From Pseudomonas kribbensis (GTDB lineage: Bacteria; Pseudomonadota; Gammaproteobacteria; Pseudomonadales; Pseudomonadaceae), in contig NZ_CP029608.1 in NCBI RefSeq assembly GCF_003352185.1, positions 2,418,001-2,482,000 of the forward strand: a stretch of 64,000 nucleotides of DNA, read 5' to 3'. Shown one piece after another: positions 19,925-28,494 of the stretch. Within the stretch, counting starts at the first letter, position 1, and each line of letters begins with the position of its first letter. Position numbers and translations under genes: made by a program. The notes beneath the pieces were generated by a model, which saw only the letters and a program-made list of their open reading frames with translations, searched no databases and had not been told where the DNA came from.

Positions 19925-21208
19925 ATGAAACAACAACACGTGAACAGCTACTACGCCGCCACCCGCAACGAAGTGATCGATTTTCCGGTCCTCGAAGAGT
20001 CGGTGGAGTGCGATGTCTGCATCATCGGCGCCGGCTACACCGGCCTGTCTTCGGCGCTGTTCCTGAGCGAAGCCGGCTACAAGGTGACGGTGCTGGAAGC
20101 GGCGAAAGTCGGCTATGGCGCCAGCGGTCGCAACGGCGGTCAACTGGTCAACTCCTACAGCCGCGACGTCGACGTGATCGAAGAGCGCTACGGCGACAAG
20201 ACCGCGGAAATCCTCGGCAGCATGATCTTCGAAGGCGCCGACATCATCCGTTCGCGCATCAAGGAATACGACATCAAATGCGACTACCGCCCGGGCGGCA
20301 TTTTCGCGGCGATGAACAACAAGCAGCTCAAGGGCCTCGCCGAGCAAAAGCGCAGCTGGGAACGTTACGGCAATAAAAACCTGAAGATGCTCGACGCTGC
20401 GGACATCCGCCGCGAAGTCGGCTCCGACGCCTACGTCGGCGGCCTGCTGGACATGCAGGGCGGCCACATCCATCCGCTGAACCTGGCCCTCGGTGAAGCT
20501 GCGGCCATCGTGCGTCTGGGTGGCAAGATCTACGAGCAGTCCGCTGCGGTAGAAATCAAATACGGCGAGCCCAACGTCGTGCGCACCGCCAAAGGCCAGG
20601 TCCGCGCCAAGTACCTGCTGATCGCCGGCAACGCCTACCTGCCACAAGGCCTCGACAACCGCGTGACGGCCAAGAGCATGCCGTGCGGCTCGCAGATCTG
20701 CGTCACCGAACCGCTGACCGAAAAGCAGGCCCGCAGCCTGATCACCAACAACTACTGCGTCGAAGACTGCAACTACCTGCTCGACTATTACCGCCTCACC
20801 GCCGACAACCGTCTGCTCTACGGCGGCGGCGTGGTCTACGGCGCCCGTGAACCGGACGACATTGAAACCCTGATCCGCCCGAAGATCCTCAAGACCTTCC
20901 CGCAGCTCAAGGACGTGAAAATCGACTATCGCTGGACCGGCAACTTCCTGCTGACCATGTCCCGCATGCCGCAATTCGGCCGCATCGAGAAAAACGCCTA
21001 CTACATGCAGGGCTACAGCGGTCACGGCGTCACTTGCTCGCACCTGGCCGGCAAACTGATCTCGGAAATGATCCGCGGCGACGCCGAACGCTTCGACGCC
21101 TTCGCCTCGCTGCCACACATGCCGATGATCGGCGGCCGTACCTTCTCGGCCCCGCTGACCGCCCTCGGCGCGGTGTATTACTCGCTGCGCGACCGTTTCG
21201 GCATCTGA
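19925..21208 (+). CDS. puuB: gamma-glutamylputrescine oxidase (FAD, DAO family)
   Basis: A 427-residue FAD-dependent oxidase. The ADP-binding motif CIIGAGYTGLSSALFL is at about residues 33-48, followed by GYGASGRNGGQ, typical of PuuB/OrdL proteins. It would oxidise gamma-glutamyl-putrescine to the aldehyde used by PuuC. A GGAG site precedes the ATG. A paralogue is encoded at 32538-33821. Confidence 0.9.
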   Translation: MKQQHVNSYYAATRNEVIDFPVLEESVECDVCIIGAGYTGLSSALFLSEAGYKVTVLEAAKVGYGASGRNGGQLVNSYSRDVDVIEERYGDKTAEILGSMIFEGADIIRSRIKEYDIKCDYRPGGIFAAMNNKQLKGLAEQKRSWERYGNKNLKMLDAADIRREVGSDAYVGGLLDMQGGHIHPLNLALGEAAAIVRLGGKIYEQSAAVEIKYGEPNVVRTAKGQVRAKYLLIAGNAYLPQGLDNRVTAKSMPCGSQICVTEPLTEKQARSLITNNYCVEDCNYLLDYYRLTADNRLLYGGGVVYGAREPDDIETLIRPKILKTFPQLKDVKIDYRWTGNFLLTMSRMPQFGRIEKNAYYMQGYSGHGVTCSHLAGKLISEMIRGDAERFDAFASLPHMPMIGGRTFSAPLTALGAVYYSLRDRFGI

Positions 21209-21216
21209 TTTACCTC

Positions 21217-21254
21217 GCCGGCGGCGCCCCCGAAAAGGGCGCTGCCGGCTTTTT
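21217..21254 (+). terminator. rho-independent terminator after puuB
   Basis: A 13-bp stem with one G-U pair (21217-21229 with 21237-21249) and a 7-base loop, followed by TTTTT. It begins 9 bases after the puuB stop, so puuR downstream probably has its own promoter in the 160 bp that follow. Confidence 0.85.
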
Positions 21255-21413
21255 CATGTGCCGTCCATCGAACCTGCTGAGCAACACCGACAAACGTGAT
21301 TTAATAGCCGCCTTTCACGGTTCCGGGACACGGGAGCAACGTGATCCGCGCGCCTTGCGCGGCACCCGCCACCCACCCCCATTACCCTTAAGTCGTTCTC
21401 ACATAAGGCTGTC

Positions 21414-21962
21414 ATGGATACGGGTTCTCGACTCAAACTAGTACGCGAAAGCTACAAACTCTCCCAGCGCGAGCTGGCCCGGCGTAGCGGCGTGACCAAT
21501 GCCACCATCTCCCTGATCGAACAGAATCGTGTCAGTCCTTCCGTCAGCTCACTGAAAAAGCTGCTCGAAGGCATCCCGATGTCCCTGGCCGACTTCTTCA
21601 CCTTCGACCAGCCGCCCCGCGAACACCAATACGTCTTCCGCGCCAACGAACAACCCGACCTCGGCCGCCACGGCCTGCGCCTGCTGCTGATCGGCGCCTC
21701 GGTCCCAAGTCGCCAGATGCGCCTGCTGCGCGAGCAATACGCGCCGGGCGCGAGTTCCGGCGAAGAGCCGATTGTTCACGCGGAAGGCGAGGAGTGTGGG
21801 CTTGTCACCCGTGGCACGGTCGAGTTGACGGTGGACGGGCAGGTGAGCGTGTTGAGTGCGGGGGACGGGTATTACTTTCCGACGACGCTGCCGCACAAGT
21901 TCCGGAATATCGGGGCGGATGAGGCGGAGATTATCAGTGCGAATACGCCAGCGAATTTCTGA
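21414..21962 (+). CDS. puuR: XRE-cupin regulator PuuR
   Basis: A 182-residue regulator with an N-terminal helix-turn-helix (SQRELARRSGVTNATISLIEQ) and a C-terminal cupin domain (about residues 105-180). This is the architecture and length of PuuR, the repressor of putrescine utilisation. It is separated from puuB by a strong terminator, so it is likely expressed on its own and represses the surrounding pot/puu genes. Confidence 0.88.
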   Translation: MDTGSRLKLVRESYKLSQRELARRSGVTNATISLIEQNRVSPSVSSLKKLLEGIPMSLADFFTFDQPPREHQYVFRANEQPDLGRHGLRLLLIGASVPSRQMRLLREQYAPGASSGEEPIVHAEGEECGLVTRGTVELTVDGQVSVLSAGDGYYFPTTLPHKFRNIGADEAEIISANTPANF

Positions 21963-22291
21963 GTCTGATTTTTCGTAGCGCTTTCGAGTGATCTATAAAA
22001 AACCGCAGAAGTGCGGTTTTTTTGTACCTGATTTTCAGTACCCCGTTTCGGTTCATGTGATAAATTTGGCGATGTCTATATGCCATCATTTAGGGCGAGA
22101 GCGAAGATAATCGCTAAGGCTCGCGATAAAGGCACGTGATTTATTGCCCTCGTTGCTGCGGCTTCCACGTGTAAGGTCTTGAGAAAGTGGACGTGGCGAT
22201 TGATTGAAATGAAAGCGACGAAAACATTCTTGACGGGTTTTCGGATTGTTGAGTCATTGGGTTTTGATTGAAATTGTAATTGGGGTGAGTC
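21963..22291. other. 329-bp gene-free, AT-shifting stretch
   Basis: After the puuR terminator the composition drops from GC-rich to clearly AT-rich by about 22190. A minus-strand reading frame at 22141-22377 crosses this area, but it lacks coding character and overlaps the next gene. The stretch probably carries the promoter of the gene starting at 22292 and marks the left border of inserted DNA. No direct repeats or attachment site were found by eye. Confidence 0.5.
21997..22023 (+). terminator. rho-independent terminator after puuR
   Basis: Stem AAAACCGCA with its exact complement, a 4-base loop and a run of seven T. It lies 35 bases after the puuR stop. Confidence 0.88.
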
Positions 22292-23347
22292 TTGCTTGGG
22301 AAAATTGCTGGTTTGTTAGGGATCGTAAGTAAAGACAGATCAACTCCAGCTGTCATACTTAATACAAGGCGACTCAATCGTTTCTCGAAAGGTTTGTTGT
22401 GTTTTTCTTTTTTTCTGACGTTGATGGCCTATTCGCTCTGGATTTATCCAGTATTTGAAGAAGTCGATATCACAAACTCGGCAGTGGTGGGTGTTGTGAC
22501 CTCGAAGGAGTATCAATCGATCACGAATGGGCAGTTTGAAAAGCTCGCTTCTTATAATGAAGGGTTTTTAAGTGAAAATGATTTTGTAAAGTATGACCTT
22601 CATGGGGTTCAGGGTTTTAAAGGTGTGGTTGTAAAGTTTGACCTTAATCTTGTTCCTGTGTCGGGAGAAAGGTCTGGAGGAGGGCATAAATACAAGTATG
22701 AGAGTGTTTACAGGTTGAGTTTGAACTTCGTTCACCTGGTTGTGTTTTTGATCATTGAAGCCTGTATTTTGTTGTTTGGCTGGTATTTTCTTCTTTGGAA
22801 GCCGCCTGCGGCGCAGATTGAGTTTGAAGAAGATGTGTTAAGGAACTTCTTTGCTTTTGAAACGGGTGAAAACGCCTCCAGTAACTTGAGCGTGGAAGAG
22901 CGTGTAGAGTTGCTTCTTCGGAAATTCCATCGTTTCGCGAAAGACTTGAGTGTACGCAAGCGTAATCGTCCGGCACTTTTGGTGGAGGATGAGTACGATG
23001 TTCAGTATCTGGTTTTCGCATTGTTGAGAATGTATTTTTCAAATGTCAAATCAGAGGATATCGCGCCAAACGTCCTGGGTGGAGGGTCAAGGGTAGACTT
23101 CTCGATTCCCGATGAGGAACTAGTTGTGGAAGTCAAGATGGCACGAGCGAGTATGAGTGATCGCTCGCTTGGTGATGAGTTGATTCTTGATATCGCCAGG
23201 TATCAGTCGCACACGGCGTGCAAGACAATTATATTTTTTGTGTATGATCCGGACGGTCATATAAGAAATCCGGCTGCCTTGAAAAAGGAGTTTTGCGCGG
23301 CTTCGGATAAGTTGAAAGTCATTGTGGTGTTTGCTCCCGATTACTAA
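22292..23347 (+). CDS. membrane-anchored PD-(D/E)XK nuclease-like protein (REase DpnII/MboI-type domain)
   Basis: A 351-residue protein from a TTG start (22292, with GGGGTGAG close upstream; a TTG at 22313 is possible). Two transmembrane helices are evident at about residues 33-57 and 146-168, with an 85-residue segment between them. The C-terminal part (about 205-351) resembles the DpnII/MboI-type restriction endonuclease domain: NRPALLVEDEYDVQYL, then GGGSRVDF (D269), then VVEVKMAR (E280, K282), then FFVYDPDGHIRNP. D/E-x-K spacing fits a PD-(D/E)XK active site. GC content and codon use are far lower than the neighbours', suggesting transfer. No methylase or partner gene adjoins. Target and role unknown; a defence or abortive role is inference. 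Confidence 0.75.
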   Translation: MLGKIAGLLGIVSKDRSTPAVILNTRRLNRFSKGLLCFSFFLTLMAYSLWIYPVFEEVDITNSAVVGVVTSKEYQSITNGQFEKLASYNEGFLSENDFVKYDLHGVQGFKGVVVKFDLNLVPVSGERSGGGHKYKYESVYRLSLNFVHLVVFLIIEACILLFGWYFLLWKPPAAQIEFEEDVLRNFFAFETGENASSNLSVEERVELLLRKFHRFAKDLSVRKRNRPALLVEDEYDVQYLVFALLRMYFSNVKSEDIAPNVLGGGSRVDFSIPDEELVVEVKMARASMSDRSLGDELILDIARYQSHTACKTIIFFVYDPDGHIRNPAALKKEFCAASDKLKVIVVFAPDY

Positions 23348-23412
23348 GTCTGCTTTGCAAGAGAAAAGGTGACAGAAAAAGGTGACGTTGATTGATCCGC
23401 AAACCCCGAACG

Positions 23413-23443
23413 AAAAAAAGGGACACCCGGTGTGTCCCTTTTT
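23413..23443. terminator. bidirectional terminator
   Basis: A 12-bp perfect stem (23415-23426 with 23432-23443) with A-tract on the left and T-tract on the right, so it can act on both strands. It lies between the plus-strand nuclease-like gene and the minus-strand operon that ends at 23527. Confidence 0.88.
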
Positions 23444-23480
23444 CATGGGCGTAAATCTTCAACGTCATTCGATGTGCATG

Positions 23481-23514
23481 AACGCCGATGCCCAGCCGGG
23501 CATCGGCGTTTTTT
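23481..23514 (+). terminator. second terminator hairpin, plus strand
   Basis: A 13-bp perfect stem (23481-23493 with 23498-23510), a 4-base loop and a run of T on the plus strand. It stands only 37 bases from the preceding terminator, making a tandem barrier against transcription into the convergent operon. Confidence 0.8.
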
Positions 23515-23526
23515 GCATCGCAAACG

Positions 23527-24666
23527 TCAGGCAGCCTTGCTCAGCAGCGCTGCAAACTTGCGTTTGGCATCTTCCACTGCATCGGCGATGTCACGGGCGG
23601 CATTGCTTGATTCGGCGCGGTAGCTGTCGGTCAGGCTCTGCATGTCGGTCTGGAAGCTCAGGGTCGCATCGGCAAGTGCGCGAACCGAATCGACCTTGAT
23701 GGTCGAGCCGTAACTGGCTTTGACCGCGGCTTCAATCTGTTGATTGCCGGCAGAGCCCAGCGTTTCGAGCCCTTTGCTGATGCCTTCGGTGGTGGCGTTG
23801 AGTGTGTGGGTCGCTTCGGCCAGGCCGCTGTTGCTGGTGAAGGATACGGCGAGGCCGGTCAGTACCACTTCGTTGGTGGAGAAGAACGAGACCATGCGCT
23901 GATATTGGCGTTCCTTGATCACATGCACCTGATTGATCCGGGCAAACACCATTTCAGCAGTGTTGTACCCGACCTTCAAATCATCGGCGATGTCCTTGAC
24001 GATCTGGTAGCGCTTGTCTTCATCCTGCAAGGCACGTACGGCTTCATCGCGTTGCAGCTCCAGACTGGCGCGCCGGGCCGGCTCGGAAGTCTCGGCAGCG
24101 GAGACCAGAGCACTGGCGTCGTTCAGCGCTTGAGTGCGTTGCTCCAGCACTTTGCCGGCCACAGCCAGAATTTGCTGGGCGTCGACTTCGGCGGCTTTCA
24201 TCGCCATCCGGAAATCCATGTACGCCTCAAGCACCACGCTTTCCCGGGTAATCTGGTCATTGGCCGATTTGCACACCTGCAAGTAGCTTTCGCGAATGTC
24301 ATTGAAGCGGCTGGGAATCGAGCCGCGGCGCAGGTTCATCCAGTTCAGCTTGAGTTTTTCCAGGGTGTCGAGGCGGCCGTCGTCCATCCATTCGGCCATG
24401 GACGAAGCGTCTTCACGGATCGAGGTGAAGCGCTGGGTGATGTCCATGAAGCGCGTGGAAATGTCCATGCCTTCAATCTGCTCGCGGACCATGCTGTTGA
24501 ACGCGGTCGACTGCTGCAGTACCGAAGCGATGGCGGTGACTTTGCTGTTGTCGTACTGAGCGACGCGGTCGAGCAGTACCAGCACTGGTGCATCGTGAAC
24601 CGGTTGAAACAGGTTGATGCCGATCGTGCGCAGACCCGTGAGTGCCCGTTCGAGGTAGTTGGTCAT
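23527..24666 (-). CDS. long helical protein of unknown function ('cell surface protein'-type)
   Basis: A 379-residue protein predicted almost wholly alpha-helical, with coiled-coil-rich middle (about 150-235) and no signal peptide or clear transmembrane helix. Marker text includes GINLFQPVHDAPVLVLLDRV near the N terminus, REQIEGMDISTRFMDITQRF, and ERQYQRMVSFFSTNEVVLTG in the C-terminal third. I recall homologues in Pseudomonas labelled only 'cell surface protein'. The layout is faintly like TelA helical proteins, but I cannot assign it there. It is the last gene of a minus-strand operon with three paralogous membrane proteins upstream. AAGGACACT precedes the start, as at sister genes. Confidence 0.75.
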   Translation of the reverse strand: MTNYLERALTGLRTIGINLFQPVHDAPVLVLLDRVAQYDNSKVTAIASVLQQSTAFNSMVREQIEGMDISTRFMDITQRFTSIREDASSMAEWMDDGRLDTLEKLKLNWMNLRRGSIPSRFNDIRESYLQVCKSANDQITRESVVLEAYMDFRMAMKAAEVDAQQILAVAGKVLEQRTQALNDASALVSAAETSEPARRASLELQRDEAVRALQDEDKRYQIVKDIADDLKVGYNTAEMVFARINQVHVIKERQYQRMVSFFSTNEVVLTGLAVSFTSNSGLAEATHTLNATTEGISKGLETLGSAGNQQIEAAVKASYGSTIKVDSVRALADATLSFQTDMQSLTDSYRAESSNAARDIADAVEDAKRKFAALLSKAA

Positions 24667-24718
24667 CGAGTGTCCTTACGTGGTGTCGTCTGTTCTGTGT
24701 GTGGGCAAGCATTAACGC

Positions 24719-25039
24719 TCAGCGGGCAGGCTTGCCGTGCAGCTCTTCATTACGCGCCTGCATCGCCAGCAGCATCAGCTCGTTCTGGCGGTTGCCAGCG
24801 TAGTTGATGCGTTTGGCCAGCAGGCCGTCGAGCCAGCGCTGGAGAAAACCGAACGCGTATTGGTCGGTGCCATAGGCCCGATCACGCAGGAAGACATAGG
24901 CTTCGTTCTCACTGTAGGCGCGCAGTTTTTCCCTGCATTCCTGGCGGATGTCTTCGTAGTCTTTGGCACTGTGGGCCGGCGTCTGTCTGGCGGTCGATTG
25001 ACTGGTCGATGACGCCTTGTTCTGGGTGGTTGAGGTCAT
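24719..25039 (-). CDS. small hypothetical protein of the 23.5-28.3 kb operon
   Basis: A 106-residue protein starting MTSTTQNKAS; the in-frame TTG extension to 25114 overlaps the upstream gene and is disfavoured. A Ser/Thr/Gln-rich, probably disordered N terminus (about 1-30) precedes a charged helical part with YAFGFLQRWLDGLLAKR and NELMLLAMQARNEE. No membrane helix or known motif. It sits 59 bp after the third paralogue and 52 bp before the helical protein gene, so co-expression is likely. Function unknown. Confidence 0.65.
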   Translation of the reverse strand: MTSTTQNKASSTSQSTARQTPAHSAKDYEDIRQECREKLRAYSENEAYVFLRDRAYGTDQYAFGFLQRWLDGLLAKRINYAGNRQNELMLLAMQARNEELHGKPAR

Positions 25040-25098
25040 TGCTGTACCTGTTGAGTCGCGGGTCAAGGGAAGAAATTGCAGGCTGAAAGTCGGCCTGG

Positions 25099-26223
25099 TC
25101 AATACAGCGACCAATAGCCTGCTGCCCTGAGTTTTTGTCGTGTCTGAGTGATTTTTTTCTCGGCGGCGTTCGAGTCGCCCTTGTTCAGGTCGGTTTCGAT
25201 TTCCTGCAGGCGCGACTGCAAGGATTCGCGTAGTTCTGCTGGAAATTCCTTGCGCTCAATCCGTGCCCGCAAGCCCTGGAAGCGGCTGGTCTGCAACTCC
25301 AACAGGCTGGTATCGCCGAACAGATCACGCGACAGCTCCCAGTAAGCGGCATTCGCCGCCCCCTGATCGTCATCCATGTTTTTCAGCGCCAGATCAATCT
25401 CGGCCAGGCGTTCATCGAGGTTGCTCGACTGGGCAATGGCGGCGGCACGTTTCGGATCTTTCAGTAATTCCTGGACCTTTCGGCGTATGCCGAGAATACC
25501 GCTGGCGCGCTGGATGTCTTTGTCGGCCGCGTAGGTGTCCCGATTCAATTGCAGACGTTGCCGCTCAAGGTCGTTGATCTGCGAGTCCAGGGCCAGGACG
25601 TTATCGCGGGTGACTTGGGTGTTACTGCTGATATCGGTCTGCAGGCCGCGAGCCGGGAGTTTCTGTTCGGCACGCTGGAGCAGGCGGGTCGCGGTTTCGT
25701 CCGGCTGTTGTGCGTTTTCGTGCTGAACCTTTGCCAGCAGCGTCCGAAGCTTCTCAAGCTCTGTGTTCTGATCGCGCAGACTGCCGGACAAGTTATGCGC
25801 AGCTAATTTGACTTCAATAAGCTTCAGGTCGTCCCCGCCGGAAGCCCACTGCTTTTGCAACAGCACGCCACCCCCGAGTACGACTCCCAACAGCAGCAGG
25901 ATCCCGAACCGGGGCAGCAGGCGTCGAATGCGACCGGCCAGCATCTGCCGATCAACCAGCGTTCTGATCAGCCACGAGTCGACAGGATGGGTTGGCGGCG
26001 TCTCGAGGATCAAGCGCCGGGCAAAGAATTGATGCACACCCTGTTCGATCAGGTCGTCGTCCACGGGCAGGTCCTGGCTCAGGTAATAGGCACGGATGCG
26101 CTCGGCGATTTCTGCGCGACGGCGGGGCAGGTCGAGGTGCTCCTGGACCTGTTTGCGCTGATACCGCAGCTCGTCGATCAGGGCTACGACCTTCATTTGT
26201 TCCGAGAGTGAAATGCTGCGCAT
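25099..26223 (-). CDS. DUF6384-like membrane/coiled-coil protein, copy 3
   Basis: A 374-residue protein. The N-terminal cytoplasmic part (1-90) has the shared text LSEQM, QVQEHLDLPRRRAEIAERI and FFARR; a single transmembrane helix follows at about 104-122 (FGILLLLGVVLGGGVLL), then about 250 residues of charged helices and coiled coil ending AAGYW. It is a paralogue of the proteins at 26262 and 27205. The conserved internal motif SSNLDERLAEID lies at about residue 282. The DUF6384 name is from memory, not a search. Function unknown; the shape suggests a membrane-anchored scaffold or sensor. Confidence 0.75.
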   Translation of the reverse strand: MRSISLSEQMKVVALIDELRYQRKQVQEHLDLPRRRAEIAERIRAYYLSQDLPVDDDLIEQGVHQFFARRLILETPPTHPVDSWLIRTLVDRQMLAGRIRRLLPRFGILLLLGVVLGGGVLLQKQWASGGDDLKLIEVKLAAHNLSGSLRDQNTELEKLRTLLAKVQHENAQQPDETATRLLQRAEQKLPARGLQTDISSNTQVTRDNVLALDSQINDLERQRLQLNRDTYAADKDIQRASGILGIRRKVQELLKDPKRAAAIAQSSNLDERLAEIDLALKNMDDDQGAANAAYWELSRDLFGDTSLLELQTSRFQGLRARIERKEFPAELRESLQSRLQEIETDLNKGDSNAAEKKITQTRQKLRAAGYWSLY

Positions 26224-26261
26224 CAGGAGTCCTTTCGTGAGGGGGCCAGGCAGTCGGTGGT

Positions 26262-27182
26262 TTATAGACTGAGGCCAAACAGCTCATCGTCGATATCGCG
26301 GAACGTGGAGAACGCATCGCCGTAAGCCTTCTCGTTGTTGATACGCTCAAGCTGTTGCCCGAGCAGGGTCAGTCGCTGTTTCAGACTGCTGGACTGTTCG
26401 ATCCTGGCGACATTCTTCGGGTCCTGGCGGATGTCACGCAGGGTCTGGCGCATCCAGATGATTGCACCGGCATACTTCATGTCGATGTAGATCTGTTCAG
26501 AGTCGGCTTCGAACCGCCATTGCTGCGCGTTGAGTGCCATGACCTGCGATTCCATCAGGTCCAGATTGTCCTTGGTGATTTTTATATCCACCCCGAGATC
26601 CGTGCGAAAAGCGCTGGCGGGCACTCTGGACTGCGCATGCTGGAGCAAACGGCCGACGTTCGCGTTCGGGTGCTCGGCGTTGCTCTTGCGCAACACCGCG
26701 AGACGTTTGGTGATTGACTGCATTTTCTCGTTCAACTGGAAACTTCTGTCGCGCAACGTCCCGGCATTTTTGACGACGCCGTCAACTCTCCCGGCATCCT
26801 TGTAGTGGTGAGTCGCCCACAGGGTCAGCGCGCTGGATAACAGGATCAGCAGCATGAGCGGCCACCGGCGTCTGTTTGCCGGTTTGACGCTCGCCGGCGA
26901 AGCGCCGCGGCGGCAGAGCCACTTGACCAGCCACGCATCGAACCCGTTGAGCGCCGGTGTTTCCAGCGTCAATCTATGGGCGAAAAATTGCCGCACACCC
27001 TGTTCGATCAGTTTGTCATCGAACTCGATGGCGTTGCTGATGTAGTAGGCGCGGATGCGCTCGGCGATGTCCGCGCGGCGGCTGGGCAGGTCCAGATGAT
27101 CCTGAATCTGCTTTTGCTCATGGCGCAGTTTGTCGATGAACGCCATCGCCGTCAGTTGCTCGGAGAGTGCGGTGCTGCTCAT
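26262..27182 (-). CDS. DUF6384-like membrane/coiled-coil protein, copy 2 (short form)
   Basis: A 306-residue paralogue of its two neighbours. It keeps the N-terminal domain (LSEQLTAM, IQDHLDLPSRRADIAERI, GVRQFFAHR) and a transmembrane helix at about 104-122 (WPLMLLILLSSALTLWA), but the protein stops at DIDDELFGLSL, before the roughly 65-residue C-terminal helical region that ends AGYW in the other two. No frameshifted remnant of that region is visible in the 38-bp gap to the next gene, so it is a genuinely shorter protein rather than a fresh break. GGACACCCCCC precedes the start at 27182. Confidence 0.75.
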   Translation of the reverse strand: MSSTALSEQLTAMAFIDKLRHEQKQIQDHLDLPSRRADIAERIRAYYISNAIEFDDKLIEQGVRQFFAHRLTLETPALNGFDAWLVKWLCRRGASPASVKPANRRRWPLMLLILLSSALTLWATHHYKDAGRVDGVVKNAGTLRDRSFQLNEKMQSITKRLAVLRKSNAEHPNANVGRLLQHAQSRVPASAFRTDLGVDIKITKDNLDLMESQVMALNAQQWRFEADSEQIYIDMKYAGAIIWMRQTLRDIRQDPKNVARIEQSSSLKQRLTLLGQQLERINNEKAYGDAFSTFRDIDDELFGLSL

Positions 27183-27204
27183 GGGGGGTGTCCTTTTCAA
27201 TCTG

Positions 27205-28329
27205 TCATTCTCCCGAACCACCCCAGCGGCGCCAGTAGCCTGCATCTTTCATCGAGCTGATCAGATGATTGATTTTTCGCTCGGCGGCCGTCGAGTCACC
27301 GGCTTTCAGGACCTGGTGGATGACTTCGACTTTTCTGCGCAACTGGGTTCGGATTTCATCCGGTACCCAGCGGGAGGCGATGCGCTCTTTCAGCGAGCGG
27401 TAGCGCTTCGACTGCAGTTTGAGCATGTCTTGTTCATAGTCCCAGAGATCGCTACGCAGATCGTTGTACGCATCTTGTGCATCCTGGTGACTGTCGTAGT
27501 CGTTGACTTGCTTGAGCAACTGGTCGATTTCCGCCAGGCGCTGATCCAGATTGCTGGAGTGGGCAATCCCGATGGCAAACTGCGGGTCTTGCAGCATTGT
27601 TTTAAGGTCATTGCGAGTGTCGAGGATACGTCGGGCGTACTTCACGTTGTTTTCAACATCGCTCAGAGACCGGTTGATCGCATACCGGCCCTCCTCGAGT
27701 TCTTTGACGCGGGTATCGATCGCGCCCGCGTTTGCCGATGTCACGGGTTCGGAAAGGCCGATAGACGTACGCACGTCGGTAGCCGGCAACGCACTTCGGG
27801 CGCGCTGCAGCAATACGCTGGCGTGCGGGTCCGGTTGTTCGGCCAGCCTTCGAGCCAGGGCCTCTACGGCGCCACGCTGCTTGTCCACTTCCAGGAACAG
27901 CTTTTTGCGATCATCGCGGACCATCGCGGCGGCGGTGCTGACCTTGCGCACTTCGGCCGGACTGTAAACCGTCGGGCTGGTGAATTTGTAGACCGCGAAG
28001 GCAATGACCAACAGCACCAGGGCAGAGGTTCGCAGCGTTTTGAACACACTGGAACGCCGGACTAACAAGTTGATCAGCCAGGTGTCGATGGCACCCGTGG
28101 GCGGTATTTCCAACAGCAGGCGACGCGCAAACACCTGACGCACGCCTTGCTCGATCAGGTTGTCGTCGAATGCGATGTTGTGGTTCTGGTAATAGGTGCG
28201 AATGTGCTCGGCAATTTCGGCTCGGCGTCGCGGCAGGTCGAGGTGTTCCTGAACCTGTTTGCGCTGATGGCGCAACTCATCGACCAAGGCCATTGCGCCC
28301 ATCTGTTCGGAGAGTGGAATACTGCTCAT
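27205..28329 (-). CDS. DUF6384-like membrane/coiled-coil protein, copy 1
   Basis: A 374-residue paralogue, the first of three in tandem. N-terminal domain LSEQMGAMALVDELRHQRKQ and QEHLDLPRRRAEIAEHI; transmembrane helix at about 98-116 (TSALVLLVIAFAVYKF); long extracytoplasmic or cytoplasmic helical part with SSNLDQRLAEID and a C-terminal AGYW motif. AAGGACACC precedes the ATG. The gaps to the next two paralogues are 22 and 38 bp. Topology (N-in with helical part outside) is inferred from the positive residues before the helix. Confidence 0.75.
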   Translation of the reverse strand: MSSIPLSEQMGAMALVDELRHQRKQVQEHLDLPRRRAEIAEHIRTYYQNHNIAFDDNLIEQGVRQVFARRLLLEIPPTGAIDTWLINLLVRRSSVFKTLRTSALVLLVIAFAVYKFTSPTVYSPAEVRKVSTAAAMVRDDRKKLFLEVDKQRGAVEALARRLAEQPDPHASVLLQRARSALPATDVRTSIGLSEPVTSANAGAIDTRVKELEEGRYAINRSLSDVENNVKYARRILDTRNDLKTMLQDPQFAIGIAHSSNLDQRLAEIDQLLKQVNDYDSHQDAQDAYNDLRSDLWDYEQDMLKLQSKRYRSLKERIASRWVPDEIRTQLRRKVEVIHQVLKAGDSTAAERKINHLISSMKDAGYWRRWGGSGE

Positions 28330-28494
28330 CGGTGTCCTTTCCAGGTTGAGGCGTCATGCAGGGCAAGCATGGCGGGGGAGTATACCGGGGCGGTCAATCC
28401 CGAGTGCCGGCCTCGTGCCAGAGGCAGGCAAACATCATTCTCGAGATGACCGGACCGGAGTGACTCCTGGTGGCTGCGGCGTCAGCGGCAACCT

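Noticed and set aside
16913..21118. 1401-codon open frame on the minus strand
   Set aside because: It runs antisense through puuA, puuC and puuB, which have clear family motifs. Long open antisense frames are normal in GC-rich Pseudomonas genes; the translation has no recognisable domain.
22141..22377. 78-codon minus-strand ORF in the AT-rich border
   Set aside because: Overlaps the start of the nuclease-like gene, with no ribosome site or family; treated as chance.
23527..24666. Assignment of the 379-aa protein to the TelA tellurite-resistance family
   Set aside because: Only the general helical layout is similar; I see no shared motif, and no tellurite genes are nearby.
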